Origin: Henningerozyma blattae CBS 6284
Lineage: Eukaryota; Ascomycota; Saccharomycetes; Saccharomycetales; Saccharomycetaceae
DNA: 64,000 nucleotides
Assembly (NCBI RefSeq): GCF_000315915.1
Contig: NC_020188.1
Span: 1,195,501-1,259,500, forward strand
Direction of reading: 5' to 3'
Shown: positions 31,380-41,869 of the stretch, piece by piece
Numbering within the stretch: position 1 is the stretch's first letter
Layout of the letters: the number at the start of each line of letters is the position of its first letter
Made by a program: the position numbers and the translations under genes
Notes under the pieces: model-generated
Database searches by the model: none
The model's input: only the letters and a program-made list of their open reading frames with translations
Told to the model about the DNA's origin: nothing

Positions 31380-31470
31380 CTCTCGGTAGCCAAGTTGGTT
31401 TAAGGCGCAAGACTGTAATTTGAAATAAAAGGAAATCTTGAGATCGGGCGTTCGACTCGCCCCCGGGAGA
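31380..31470 (+). tRNA. tRNA-Tyr (GUA) with intron, copy 2
   Basis: Identical over its 91 nt to the copy at 12923-13013, including the 16-nt intron (31419-31434). The same 11-bp spacer and the same LTR family follow it. This makes tRNA plus LTR A a dispersed direct repeat of about 455 bp. Confidence 0.97.
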
Positions 31471-31481
31471 CATTTATTTTT

Positions 31482-31833
31482 TGTCACGTAGTGTGAGCTA
31501 TGTTAGTCACGTGTATAAATCAGGATCACGTGATAAGGGAATGAATATGTAGATTAACAAGTAGGTGAATCATGAACATAAATTCTATTTAAGAATCTAA
31601 AGCTAAAAGAATAAACTAGAGGGTTAAAGTAGAACAAAGAAGTAAGAACTAGAAGACAAAAGAACGAAATACAAAATATGGAAGTGTATAGTGAACAAAT
31701 CGGAACGTAATAATAATAATATTTAACTTACATAGGCTCAGGTATATAGTTGTATAGTTTAATAAACAGTTGGTATTAAACTAGCAGCCAAAAAGATATA
31801 CTACTGGGAGTATCAAAGCTTAAAATTGTTACA
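31482..31833 (+). mobile_element. Solo LTR, family A, copy 2
   Basis: A 352-bp element from TGTCACG to TTGTTACA. Both sides have TTTTT (31477-31481 and 31834-31838), consistent with a 5-bp target duplication, although in a T run this is weak proof. It sits in the 3' T-run terminator of tRNA-Tyr, an unusual side for Ty1/Ty3-like elements, which prefer the upstream side of Pol III genes. Confidence 0.85.
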
Positions 31834-31893
31834 TTTTTTGAAAATTTTCATATTACACGTGACTTTATTTAATTGAGGAGTTCCTTCTGATTC

Positions 31894-32510
31894 TGTCGTA
31901 GATTGTTCTACGGTCAGTTATAATTCTTGCTATATAGAATGTATATGTTGCCCGATTTTCGAATTCAGCCAGGAATTAATATAAAATTTGGTTGTTTCGT
32001 AACAGAATACTCTTTATGAATATCCATCTTCACAGAACGTTCCTCTTATATAAGACCTATGTCTCGCCAGACACAAGCTTCCCGGACATAATCATTATGT
32101 TCTCATCAGAACCGGCGTTCTGGAAGATACTCTTGACGAGCAGAATTGTAACCGCAGTCCCAATTCGTAGACTAGGCCTACCGCATAGTCTCTGCCGATG
32201 ATAGTAGTACGATACCTCAACATTTACCTATCATCCCACTTGTAGAGTTAACTCAGAAGTTAACCTACTTCTAACTTGTATCTGATATCTACAGGGTGAA
32301 CCTGTAGATCATCTCAGATCTCTTGTCTTCTTGGATGCTCCTGTATCTCTTAAGACCCGATGATAGATTACGCTATCCTCTCTCGAAATACATTCTTCCC
32401 GTGCACATTTTCAAGCTACATACTTATTCATCTGTATAAGCTCCAAGGTCTGGCTTCTTCCCACGTGACCCACAAGCTCTTGGTCACATGTCCTAACTGG
32501 ATCTACCACA
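31894..32510 (+). mobile_element. Solo LTR, family B, copy 2 (intact, with target duplication)
   Basis: A 617-bp element starting TGTCGTAG and ending TCTACCACA. It is flanked by a perfect 5-bp duplication GATTC at 31889-31893 and 32511-32515, so its ends are firmly set. It is nearly identical to the inverted copy at 13378-13990. At 617 bp it is clearly longer than the roughly 250-370-bp LTRs of the S. cerevisiae Ty families. No internal coding region is left. Confidence 0.9.
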
Positions 32511-32720
32511 GATTCTCTTTAGTAGTTTTTTTCCTTGCTATGTTAATTTTTAGGACACGAAAATATTCTTTCTATTTATTTAATGTTTAAGATACTATGC
32601 TATAATCATTAGTGCCACGAGATAGCTAATATTATCATGTGACAGGTCATTATTATTTTTTGCTGGCCCGCTTGATTAAATGATTTTCAATCAGCTCAAA
32701 ATGAAACTAAAAAAAGCTTA

Positions 32721-33358
32721 TCAGATACAGCCACATATTCTAGCAATGTCATAGGTGCTCTTAGGCAGCCACAAAAGAAATAACCACGATGGTTCCTCTA
32801 ATATACTCTCCCGGGTATATGGCTTAGGCACATCTAGTTCCTTTTCGTGTTTTAATTTTTCGTGGCTGGTTTTCGACGCGAAATATTTTTGCAACAGCCC
32901 CACTCTATGTCTGTTTTGGGTATAATTCCAAAACACTGATGCCAGAAATATCAGAATTAGACTTAGAAACACACCGATAACAAAGGATTCTTCAAATGAA
33001 ACCTCAATTATAGTAATCTATTTAGTTGATTGGAAATTTAATCATTCGTTATATTTTAATGAAATAACCTACCAAATTGATCCAAGAAACCTAAAACAGA
33101 AACAACGTGAGACGTTCTCTACACCATTAGCCCTTTTGGAAAGTTGAATATGGGTTAAATGGTTATAACTTATTAGAAGAATGGATGCTGCTAGAACTTG
33201 CTCCATTATTACTGGATCTAAATCTCTCTTATTGAGATGTAATCGAATCGAATCATGAACAACATCATTAGTTGAATCCTATCAATTAATTATTCCGTAA
33301 AACTCGATCCTCTATGCAAGGTTAGAACTAAATCAAGACATGCACAAGGAACGTAATG
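32721..33358 (-). pseudogene. Decayed gene, possibly a fungal transcription-factor C-terminus
   Basis: The minus strand reads as protein in consecutive pieces in different frames, broken by stops and shifts: HYVPCACLDLVLTLHRGSSF, then VVHDSIRLHLNKRDLDPVI and MEQVLAASILLISYNHLTH, then a last piece (32721-32972) with VFWNYTQNRHRVGLLQKYF and WLPKSTYDIARICGCI. No ATG opens the last piece. I tried to join the pieces with an intron and could not keep frame. The helix with D-P-V-I-M-E-Q-V-L-A-A-S-I-L-L-I-S-Y resembles the middle-homology or DUF3468 region of Zn2Cys6 transcription factors; this family guess is weak. Confidence 0.42.
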
Positions 33359-34058
33359 AGGTTAGAATTGATCTTCATGTTGTTTTGTTTTGTTTTGTTT
33401 TGATTTTTTCCTCGTGGCATACGTAATAACCATGTTATCACTAAATAATATTTTGTGGGGAATTCTGGTTGGTCAGTATATCTTTTATTACACCTGCCAG
33501 CTTATATATTAATCAAAGCTCTTCTTCTTATCTGGGCATCAATTCCTTTGGAAATACATTTCCAATTATAATTACATTGAATGTAGTCGTTATTTATTTT
33601 AATATTTAACTGTACTAGTAATCTTTAAGTTCAGCCTTTCATTTTTTATTTTTTAACGTTACTCCTCTAACGTACCTTAATAAGAGAAGGCTATTTATAA
33701 CTCCAGCTATACATTGGTATTATTAACCACAAAATAATAAGGAGAAGAGTTCTATTCTATTAATTAGCCTTATCTACAGCTATATTTGTTACAACGATTA
33801 TTCTTTATTGTTTTCAACCATTTATTTATAAAAAGTTGCTTTGATATAAAACAAATTCAAAAAGTCAAGTGATAACTCCTTAGTATTTCTAAAAATAAAA
33901 TAAAAAGACTTTCCCAAGCTTTATTATTTCTTGGACTGCATACTGCTATTTAATCCAACTTAAATTATTAACATTAACTAATAATCTTTATTAAACATAT
34001 ATTATTTCAACACTGATATATTAGCACCACTATATTCAACATATACAATTAATTTCCA
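33359..34058. promoter_or_regulatory. TOS7/DCV1 upstream region
   Basis: AT-rich promoter DNA with a (TTTTG)n run near 33381-33401. More of the decayed gene may lie in its first 150 bp, but nothing can be delimited. Confidence 0.35.
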
Positions 34059-35792
34059 ATGGATGAGCAATCAGCTATTCAATATCGCCCCAGAAGAAGA
34101 CCCTTTATAACTTCGATAATTGCAACTTTACATTTCGCGTCCGCTTGTCTATTTATTATAGCATGTGTAACAGCACCGGTTTACCATCAAATAGGTCTAG
34201 CCAAATTAGATTTAGTCACTTACGGTGTTTTTGGTTATTGTGACTTTAGTGATTGTTCTAAAACAACTGCAATAGTTAGAGGTATTTCAGCCGTACAAAA
34301 TGATTACAATCAATCACATAATTGGCATACAAAAAGTTCAAAATCAAGAGATATTCTTGGTGAATTATTAATTACCACTCCAATTGCCGCAGGATTGAAC
34401 TTTTTGACCTATTTGTTCATTTCTATTCTTTCTTTCTTTCCTTTTACCTTATTTTCAATGGTAATAATATTCTTTTTCAATGTCATTTCATTCTTACTAT
34501 CTGCCTTTTCATGCATAGTGGTATTTCTATTATTCTATCCGCATGTTACGTGGTGTGCTTGGATTTTAATACCTGCTGCTGTTTTTCCTTTAATTTGTTT
34601 CCCATTAATGTTTTTCACATATACAAAGCCAGCACGTATTTCCACTTTGCCTATTGAATCTGATGACGAAGACAATGATTTCACACCAAAGAATCCAACC
34701 GTTAAAACTCAAATTGACTATGTCCATGATGGAGATTTTGATAATAATTCATTGACTTCGAAAGAAAAAAGATTGGGCTATGGTTATGAAATCACTAAAT
34801 TGGATTCAGAATACGTTAATGAATTATATAATAATTCTACTAAGTCTTCTTTCTATGAGGATGAAGCAAATGAAAAATTTAATAATTCAAATGTTACATC
34901 AAAGGAAGATTTTGTTAAAACAGCAGCAACATTTTCAGTAATTGATGACTTAAATAATAAGAATAAAGGCAATCCTCAACTGGATGAATTAAGAAGATTT
35001 TCTATTCCAAGCTTGGTGGATTCTCAAATACGAAACTCAAATGAAAAGAGAAGATTATCACGCCAATCAAGCAACATGAACGATATATTAGGTGAGGTTA
35101 AAAAGATGGAGGTTGTCGTTGATGCAGATGAAGAAGAAATTCTTCCATCAAATAACCAACACAATCCAAGTGCGTCTTCTGGATTATTAGAATCAATGGT
35201 GATGAAATCCGTATCCGGTAAAAATCTATTAAATCACGATGATCATGCTAATAAATTTGAAGCAGTATCTGATAGTAATTCTGATTTTACTTCAGTATCT
35301 CAGAGAGAGGTGAATCCAAACTATTATGGACCACCTCAACAGCCAGTTCCTAACCATCAACAAGGCAATATGAATAATAACAATAATATTTCACACCCTC
35401 AGCAATATCAAAATATGGTTTATTCAAATAATCACAACAATAGACAAGGCTATGCCAAAAATCAACAGAGGTTCCGTCCAAATAATATGCCTAATAACTT
35501 CAATAATAATAGGAATATGCATCAACAGGCCCCACATCCACAATATCAGCAGTATAATCCAATGTACAATCGTCAACCTCAAGGTCGCCCAGGTTATCAA
35601 AATAGACCAAATTTCAATTATCGTTCACAAAATAATAATCAATATCCACAGAATTATAATCAACGTTCAATGAATCAAAACCTAAATCCTATGCCGTTTG
35701 GTAATGTTCCACCACAGTTTCATAAAAAGCCAGGAAATAGGAGAGGAAATATGCCTGCTCCTAGCTCGATGAATGGAAATTTATTTATCTAA
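34059..35792 (+). CDS. TOS7: PalI/Sur7-family membrane protein, Tos7/Dcv1-like
   Basis: A 577-residue protein with four predicted transmembrane segments in its first 190 residues (about 17-40, 108-130, 134-160, 166-188). The first extracellular loop carries the family-type LVTYGVFGYCDFSDC motif. The remaining 380 residues are hydrophilic and cytosolic, ending in a long Asn/Gln/Pro/Tyr-rich stretch. Layout and length fit S. cerevisiae YOL019W (Tos7, 551 residues) and its shorter ohnolog YFR012W (Dcv1), which are linked to eisosomes, plasma-membrane organisation and secretion. The neighbour IOC3 is beside DCV1 in S. cerevisiae, and TOS7 lies near the ohnologous ESC8 and CMK2, so synteny supports this pair over RIM9. 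The name TOS7 is chosen on length. Confidence 0.8.
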   Translation: MDEQSAIQYRPRRRPFITSIIATLHFASACLFIIACVTAPVYHQIGLAKLDLVTYGVFGYCDFSDCSKTTAIVRGISAVQNDYNQSHNWHTKSSKSRDILGELLITTPIAAGLNFLTYLFISILSFFPFTLFSMVIIFFFNVISFLLSAFSCIVVFLLFYPHVTWCAWILIPAAVFPLICFPLMFFTYTKPARISTLPIESDDEDNDFTPKNPTVKTQIDYVHDGDFDNNSLTSKEKRLGYGYEITKLDSEYVNELYNNSTKSSFYEDEANEKFNNSNVTSKEDFVKTAATFSVIDDLNNKNKGNPQLDELRRFSIPSLVDSQIRNSNEKRRLSRQSSNMNDILGEVKKMEVVVDADEEEILPSNNQHNPSASSGLLESMVMKSVSGKNLLNHDDHANKFEAVSDSNSDFTSVSQREVNPNYYGPPQQPVPNHQQGNMNNNNNISHPQQYQNMVYSNNHNNRQGYAKNQQRFRPNNMPNNFNNNRNMHQQAPHPQYQQYNPMYNRQPQGRPGYQNRPNFNYRSQNNNQYPQNYNQRSMNQNLNPMPFGNVPPQFHKKPGNRRGNMPAPSSMNGNLFI

Positions 35793-36660
35793 GTAAAAAA
35801 TCAGCATTGCATTTCCATATATTGATAGACAATTGTAATAATATATACCTCTAACCAATTTAGCACTTTGGTATTTCAAGCTACGGTTTTAGTTTCCCTG
35901 TATTATTCACCTTTTTACATTTTCATTTTTATATTCATTTTTATATAAATATTCGCAGAAAAAACTTTGTAATTTCTGAGACATTTGTAACAATACTAAT
36001 TGATTTTTATTTTATACAAGCTCAATCTCTTACATTTTTTTATTGGAATCTCGAATTGATTTACCCAATGTACATTATAATGCATTAGCCCTTAGAATAT
36101 AACTGGAGTGATACATTTTCATATATTTTAAGTGACAACTTTTTGACTAATATTGAGATTACAAAAGAATACTGACTTATTTCTTCGTCGTTTGATATAA
36201 AACTCACTAATATATTTTATTTCAGGAAATTTGCGTCACTAGAATCGCAATGCCATTTCTATTAAATTTGGTGAAAAAAACTATTAGATCAGGGCTAAAA
36301 ACTTAAATTAAAGTTTGTATGCTTGATATTTTATCAATTATTAGATCTAAACTGGCATCCAGATAAAATATTTGTGATTTAATATATTTAGAGTCTTGCT
36401 GTATATATTTTTTTTCAAATCATTTAAATATTTCAAGGTTTGAAAAAAAAAAAATTATTCACGGTTTAATGCATTTGCATGGAACATTAAAAATACTATT
36501 TTCCTAAACAAAAATGACCTTGGAGAAAAGCATATCAAGTGGTTTTCAAAAATAAATTAATAAATTGAGTGGTAGTTAATTGGGTACTTCATTAGGGGTT
36601 ATTTAAATATAGTAAGGAATTAATTCTGATCCAGAAAGATCATTGAAAAGCTTCACAAGC
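35793..36660. other. Intergenic between TOS7 and IOC3
   Basis: About 870 bp of AT-rich terminator and promoter DNA with A-runs near 36449. No gene or repeat of note. Confidence 0.45.
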
Positions 36661-39090
36661 ATGTCAGACCAAACTGAGAACTTTATGACGATTCAACAAA
36701 ACGGAAACAATGACAAAGATATGAGTTCATTCACTGAAGAGACAATAGACGTTGAGTCTGACTTGAAAAAAAATCCAATGGGTCTACGAAGATCGAGTCG
36801 TAGGTCTAGTGCTAAAAAATCAATAGATCAGGAAGCTGAAGAGGATGCAGCTAGAGAAGCAGCTATTTCACAAGCTAGAAAAGAAAGATTAAAAGCAACG
36901 AAATTGAAAAAGAAAGAAGAAATGAAAGCAAAGTTGAAAGAAGAAAAAAGATTAAAAGCTGAGAAATTAAGGAAGAAAAAGCAAATCCAGAAGAAAGCTC
37001 TTGATGCTAAGAACAAGTTAAAGTTAAAAGCCAAGAAAGAAAAATTAGAAAAAAAATTGAAAGAAGATGCTAAGAAGGCTAAGGAAACCAAAATGCTCAA
37101 GGATGCAACTAAGGCTACAAAGGCTTCAAAAACAAATCTAAAGGATCTGAATAAAAAAGTTCCTGAAACGCCAGCTGTAAATTTGACATCAACTAATTGG
37201 TTACCAAATGTTCCATTATTGACATCAGGTTTTAAAACTCAAAACTCTGTACCATCAAGATTAAGAAATCCTAACATGAAGGCTGTTTTGTACGCTAATG
37301 ATGTAATTAAAGTAATGGCATTCATTAACAAGTTTTCTAATGTATTTGATGAAACCTTAAAAAATATTTCCTTCCAAGATTTTGAAATTGGTTTAGACCT
37401 TTATCCAGAAGAGCCTTATGGTGTTGTAGATCGTGCAACTCTTAAACAGCAAGCTCGTCTTGGTCGTAAGACTCTGTATCAAGATGTTCTTCCAATTAAA
37501 GATGTTATTGATAGCCAAAATAAAATGAATCTATTATTTTTAACACTTTTAAACTTATTGTACAATTCAAGTAAATCAACAACGTATTCCTATACAACGA
37601 CAAAAAATTTAGTAAAGCCTGAAGTATCTTTAGATGACTTACAATCTTCAAAAAAAGTATATTCCAAATTCATTGACCATGTCAGACTATACGCTCGTGA
37701 ATGGGGTTATCCTAAAGAATGGAGGCAACAATTACCAAAAGGTGTCGATATCTTGAAACCTGAATCTCAATATTTTGAAAAAGATGATACGAATCCTATA
37801 GAATGTTCTAGAACTAAGGAAGTGTTAACTCCTAATATCTATACATGGCGTAAAAATGAACCATTGTCTTTGGATAATGATCCCTTACAATCACCAGATT
37901 TGAATAAGATAGGCTTATTAGCGCTTTATCCATTAGATCGTATTATCTTATTAAGAACATTGGTTAACTGGTGTACTGCATATTCGCCTTTAATTCATTA
38001 TGAAATTCATCGGTTAACAAACTTTAAAAAAGATCCTGCATTTGGTATTCAAACAGCTCATGTCCCTAGATATTTAATGGATGGCCAAGACGAAACCATT
38101 AAGAGTTATCAACAACTTTGTAACTTAGTTCAATCCAAATATGTAGAGAGAAAGAAAAGTGGTTATTTGAAGAAACAAATGGCAGCTGGTAAGAGAGATG
38201 ATTTAGTTCAAAAAGTTGAAAGTTTAAAATATTTGCAAGCAGAATATAAGGACTTGGACAAGGAATTAAAAAATGAAGCGTTATTGAAGGATTATCCCAA
38301 ATGGAAACAAATATTTGAAAATGATGTTCAAGGAGATCCGTTAGCTAATCCATACGACGATGAAGTGTATAAGTTAAGATCTCAAGAATTTTTCTTGGCA
38401 AGAGTGCCATATATGGGTGATTTTTATTTGCCAAGATTGCATACATATGATGATAATCAGAAATTATCAAATGTTTCAACCTATACTGATTTATTCAATT
38501 TGCAGAGAATCTTGAAAAAATTCTCGAATGGATCAATTGATGCATATGGTTTATTTGAGAATTATGGCAAAACATTAAGTTCAAGGTTCAAAATTTTATA
38601 TCATGATACCCCTGGTATGTTAAGAGATATTATGAATGACAAAATCCCTGTGGGGAAGACATATTGGTATGAAATGTGTCATGATGCTAAGACTTTATTA
38701 GAATTCTTGGAATTCTTAGATTATAAATTGATTGTAAAAGAAAAGCCAAAAAATAACAAAAATATATCTAATGTTGAAACAAATACTGAAAATACTGAAG
38801 AATTAGTAAATATTAATGAAGATGAAACTGAGGATTCCACTTTAGAAGAAAAAGAAGACCCCTTATTTAATAAGAGTCCATTACCAAGAGAACCAAGATT
38901 TAATGGCACTAGAAATAAACTAAAAATTATGAAAGATTTTTTATCTGATATGTATTATGTTTTAGAAGCATTTGAAAAACTAAGAACAGAATTTAATGAT
39001 CTAGAAGTGGGTAAAAGAAGTTTAAGAAGAGGCCAAAGGAAGAATATTAATTATAATGTGGATGATATGGATATTGATTATGAATTGTAA
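36661..39090 (+). CDS. IOC3: Ioc3, ISW1a chromatin-remodelling subunit
   Basis: An 809-residue protein from the ATG at 36661; the frame is open six codons further but only from a TTG. Residues 30-170 are an extremely Lys/Glu/Ala-rich basic coiled-coil with RRSSRRSS at its start. A DDT-like domain follows (about 205-320, VIKVMAFINKFSNVFDETL and FEIGLDLYPEEPYG), then a WHIM-type region (about 405-500, LNKIGLLALYPLDRIILLRTLVNWCTAYS). In S. cerevisiae Ioc3 (787 residues) forms ISW1a with the Isw1 ATPase and binds nucleosomes and linker DNA to set nucleosome spacing at promoters. Order TOS7/DCV1-IOC3-CMK1-GSY1-AIP5 is the same as YFR012W-YFR016C, which makes the assignment firm. Confidence 0.92.
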   Translation: MSDQTENFMTIQQNGNNDKDMSSFTEETIDVESDLKKNPMGLRRSSRRSSAKKSIDQEAEEDAAREAAISQARKERLKATKLKKKEEMKAKLKEEKRLKAEKLRKKKQIQKKALDAKNKLKLKAKKEKLEKKLKEDAKKAKETKMLKDATKATKASKTNLKDLNKKVPETPAVNLTSTNWLPNVPLLTSGFKTQNSVPSRLRNPNMKAVLYANDVIKVMAFINKFSNVFDETLKNISFQDFEIGLDLYPEEPYGVVDRATLKQQARLGRKTLYQDVLPIKDVIDSQNKMNLLFLTLLNLLYNSSKSTTYSYTTTKNLVKPEVSLDDLQSSKKVYSKFIDHVRLYAREWGYPKEWRQQLPKGVDILKPESQYFEKDDTNPIECSRTKEVLTPNIYTWRKNEPLSLDNDPLQSPDLNKIGLLALYPLDRIILLRTLVNWCTAYSPLIHYEIHRLTNFKKDPAFGIQTAHVPRYLMDGQDETIKSYQQLCNLVQSKYVERKKSGYLKKQMAAGKRDDLVQKVESLKYLQAEYKDLDKELKNEALLKDYPKWKQIFENDVQGDPLANPYDDEVYKLRSQEFFLARVPYMGDFYLPRLHTYDDNQKLSNVSTYTDLFNLQRILKKFSNGSIDAYGLFENYGKTLSSRFKILYHDTPGMLRDIMNDKIPVGKTYWYEMCHDAKTLLEFLEFLDYKLIVKEKPKNNKNISNVETNTENTEELVNINEDETEDSTLEEKEDPLFNKSPLPREPRFNGTRNKLKIMKDFLSDMYYVLEAFEKLRTEFNDLEVGKRSLRRGQRKNINYNVDDMDIDYEL

Positions 39091-39185
39091 ATATATTCAT
39101 ATCATTATTATTACTATTACTATTATTATTTTAAATTGTATATTAGTTCTAAATAATTAGTAAATAGTTTTGAGGAACATGGGGG

Positions 39186-39216
<31 letters not shown>

Positions 39217-39335
39217 GAATATCACAAAGTGTTTCGATGACAAACTTAACGTATTGAAAGGAAAGAGGGCTATTTTTTTTAAAAAAAAGTAAAAAACGTC
39301 AATAAAAAGAAAAACAATAATTATAATAATAATAA

Positions 39336-39370
<35 letters not shown>

Positions 39371-39433
39371 ATAAGGCTAAAAGATAAATGAAGGAGTAAA
39401 GTAGTACATAAAATTTAAATGTCTAGTGTTTAT
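39091..39433. repeat. Convergent 3' region with (TA), (ATA) and (AGT) microsatellites
   Basis: Between the convergent IOC3 and CMK genes. It holds a TA run with GTAT repeats (about 39186-39217) and an ATA run passing into about 11 AGT triplets (39335-39370). No gene. Confidence 0.85.
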
Positions 39434-40738
39434 CTATACATTACCTTTATCCTCTTCCTCTTGGTAATGTAATACCTTTTCTTTATTATTTGCAGCTGCT
39501 TTAACAAGTTGAGCAAATGCATTTTGTGTAACGGCTGATTTTAAATCTCTTTGTTCTGGTGATAAATATGAATTGTTTTTCAAATTCAAACTATTTAAAG
39601 AGCTTGTTAATGAAGTCAATGTAGTCTTGGAAGAATTAATTTCGATATCAGTTTCAGTTGGAGCATCTACATCTGAGCAATATAATTTTCTTAATTTTTC
39701 AATTCTATTATTTAATTTAACAATTTCCACAGCTTCACGGAATTTCTTACGGGCATCAAAACCTTTCTTAACATCAGGTAATAAATCATGGGTTTGTAAA
39801 GATTTACTTTTAATCCAAGGATCATTTAATAATTCAGTAGCGGTAGGTCTTTCATCTGGATTTAAGGTTAAAGCCTTTAGAATAAATTCTTTTGCCTCTC
39901 TTGAAACATTATTCCAATAAGGTTCATGGAATTTAACAGGATAAATATTTGAAGTACATTCTTCTAAGAAACCTTCCACAGTTTCTGCAATGAAAGCAGA
40001 ATACCCACATAATAAAGTATATGTAATAACACCCAATGACCAAATATCACAAGGTTTACCATGACCATTTGTAGTTAATACTTCCGGAGCCACATAGCCC
40101 AATGAACCTGCAGCTTTAAATATTAAGTCATCTCCATCTTTTAATTCTTTAGCAATACCAAAATCAGCAATGACTAATTGAGAATCATCTGATGGATCAA
40201 TATAAAGAACATTTTCTGGTTTCAAATCTCTATGAACGATATTTTGAGAATGAATATATTCTATAGCTTTTAACATTTGAATAATAATCTTTACTGCATC
40301 CACTTCAGTGAATTTACCTCTTTTCAATATACGATCAAATAATTCACCACCAGTGGCTAATTGAGTTACAATATAAAATTTTTCCTTAGATTCAAACCAA
40401 TCTTTAAATTGAACGATATTTGGATGATGTAATCTTTGTAAAATGGATAATTCATCGTATAACATCTGTAATTGAACATCGTTCCCCTTTAAAGCTTTTT
40501 TCAAAATAATCTTCACTGCGACATTTTCATCAGTAGATAATTTCTTGGCTTGTCTAACAACACCAAATGAACCAGCACCTAGTGTTTTACCAAAAACATA
40601 ATCTGATTTATTAATGTAAGAAGAAGGTTGACCACTTAATTTGTTGAAGAATTTAGCTACTTTATGACCTTCTACTGCATCCGGTTGATGTACGCTTGAA
40701 GATGATTTAGTTTCGTGAGATGAGTGATGTGTACTCAT
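39434..40738 (-). CDS. CMK1: Calcium/calmodulin-dependent protein kinase, Cmk1/Cmk2
   Basis: A 434-residue Ser/Thr kinase from the ATG at 40738-40736. The frame is open upstream but only to a TTG. The N-lobe has the glycine loop [12 protein letters not shown] and the catalytic lysine in VAVKIILKK. The catalytic loop is HRDLKPEN, and DFG and APE follow with YVAPE. After the kinase domain a basic amphipathic segment ([19 protein letters not shown]) matches the autoinhibitory and calmodulin-binding region of CaM kinases. S. cerevisiae Cmk1 (446) and Cmk2 (447) act in calcium stress signalling. The neighbour GSY1 fits CMK1 (YFR014C-YFR015C); the ohnolog CMK2 sits in the YOL block, so paralog identity is by synteny only. 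Confidence 0.94.
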   Translation of the reverse strand: MSTHHSSHETKSSSSVHQPDAVEGHKVAKFFNKLSGQPSSYINKSDYVFGKTLGAGSFGVVRQAKKLSTDENVAVKIILKKALKGNDVQLQMLYDELSILQRLHHPNIVQFKDWFESKEKFYIVTQLATGGELFDRILKRGKFTEVDAVKIIIQMLKAIEYIHSQNIVHRDLKPENVLYIDPSDDSQLVIADFGIAKELKDGDDLIFKAAGSLGYVAPEVLTTNGHGKPCDIWSLGVITYTLLCGYSAFIAETVEGFLEECTSNIYPVKFHEPYWNNVSREAKEFILKALTLNPDERPTATELLNDPWIKSKSLQTHDLLPDVKKGFDARKKFREAVEIVKLNNRIEKLRKLYCSDVDAPTETDIEINSSKTTLTSLTSSLNSLNLKNNSYLSPEQRDLKSAVTQNAFAQLVKAAANNKEKVLHYQEEEDKGNV

Positions 40739-41579
40739 TGTGTAAGACTGTTTTTCTTTTTTGTTGTTTATTTTTTTAGCACACAATTAATTTTTTTGCC
40801 TTGCTATATTTTCTTTATCCTTTTTATTTTTTTTTATCTCAAGAATGGTTCTGACTCTTTTAAAACTCCCCTTCCGATGCTGAAAATATTGACGTTAACC
40901 GAAAACACTCAAGGGTTTTTTCATCAAAAGCAAGGGTATTTTCACCAAAAGCATCTAATTTTTTTCACCGAAGACTAATTAAAAATAAAGGCTTTTAACC
41001 TTTTGAGAATGCATGATTTTTCACTACAATTACAAGCAATCTCAAATTTCAAGGATTAATGTTTAAACTACCAGTGTTTGATATACAAGAGTTGTGAGAA
41101 TGTGTTTGGCGCCAAGAAAATGGGTATTTCATATTTAAAATGTACGTACCAAGAAATGCTCAGCATTTTGAATCGATGTATATGAATGTTATTAAATTTA
41201 AGATATTCGACAGTGGGAATTCAAAATTTAATTTTTTTCCTTTTTTTTTTTTATTTTTTGAGTTTAAGCAATGGAATTTTCAACCAATGAGCATCATTGG
41301 AGTGTCATTATGAATTCGATGCAAAAACTTCAACTTTGAATTAAATTATCAAGTCATTTGTATCTGGTACGCAAATAAATATTCAACGTTACAACATAAT
41401 AAAATGCAAAGGGATAATTTTATACTGTAATATCATTTTAATAAAAATATAGTTTCATTACAATGTTAAAATGATTGTAGTAAAAATCTCTTGTTCTTGA
41501 TTTGAATAATGATGTTACAGTCTTGCAAAAGGGAAATCTTGTGGTACTTAATATGTCCTAGCGAATAGTTTGTTTGCGT

Positions 41580-41609
41580 TTTTTTTTTTTGGGGGGGGTG
41601 GGGGGGGGG
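41580..41609. repeat. T-run/G-run homopolymer junction
   Basis: About ten T residues run directly into GGGGGGGGTGGGGGGGGG. Such G blocks are rare in this AT-rich sequence and are prone to length error and to quadruplex formation. Confidence 0.9.
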
Positions 41610-41776
41610 ATTAAGAAACAAGTTTGTAAATATACACAAAAGAAATTGAAATTTGCTTAGAAAAGAAATGCGTTAATAAATAAATAAATAAATAAGCGCG
41701 CAACGAGCATGATAAATTACAAGTAATTAAAGTTATTTCAAATATGTAGAAATATATTAAAGAGGTGTATGTGAAA

Positions 41777-41850
41777 GGGCGATGGGGAGGGANNNNNNNN
41801 NNNNNNNNNNNNGGAGGAAGGGAGGGAGGGAGGAAGGGAGGGGAAGGAAA
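41777..41850. repeat. G/A purine repeat with assembly gap (20 N)
   Basis: Purine-only GGGAGGG/GGAAGGG sequence on both sides of 20 N at 41793-41812. It starts about 20 bp beyond the GSY1 stop codon, so the GSY1 transcript would carry a C/U tract here. The gap is almost certainly caused by this repeat. Confidence 0.9.
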
Positions 41851-41869
41851 GAAATCAAAGGGATGGTGT

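Larger units (their letters stand above)
40739..41869. other. Intergenic between CMK and GSY1, with homopolymer and purine tracts
   Basis: CMK promoter on the right-to-left strand and 3' region of GSY1. It contains T11 followed by G8-T-G9 at about 41580-41609 and a GGGAGGG-type purine tract around an assembly gap (41780-41850). No gene supported. Confidence 0.5.

Noticed and set aside
31948..32222. TGTTG...CAACA as ends of a 275-bp LTR
   Set aside because: Shared sequence extends well beyond both ends in the two copies, and the GATTC target duplication defines a 617-bp element instead.
32980..33080. Intron joining the pieces of the relic near 33000
   Set aside because: Tested GT...AG pairs do not keep frame and there is no good branch site, so a pseudogene is the simpler reading.
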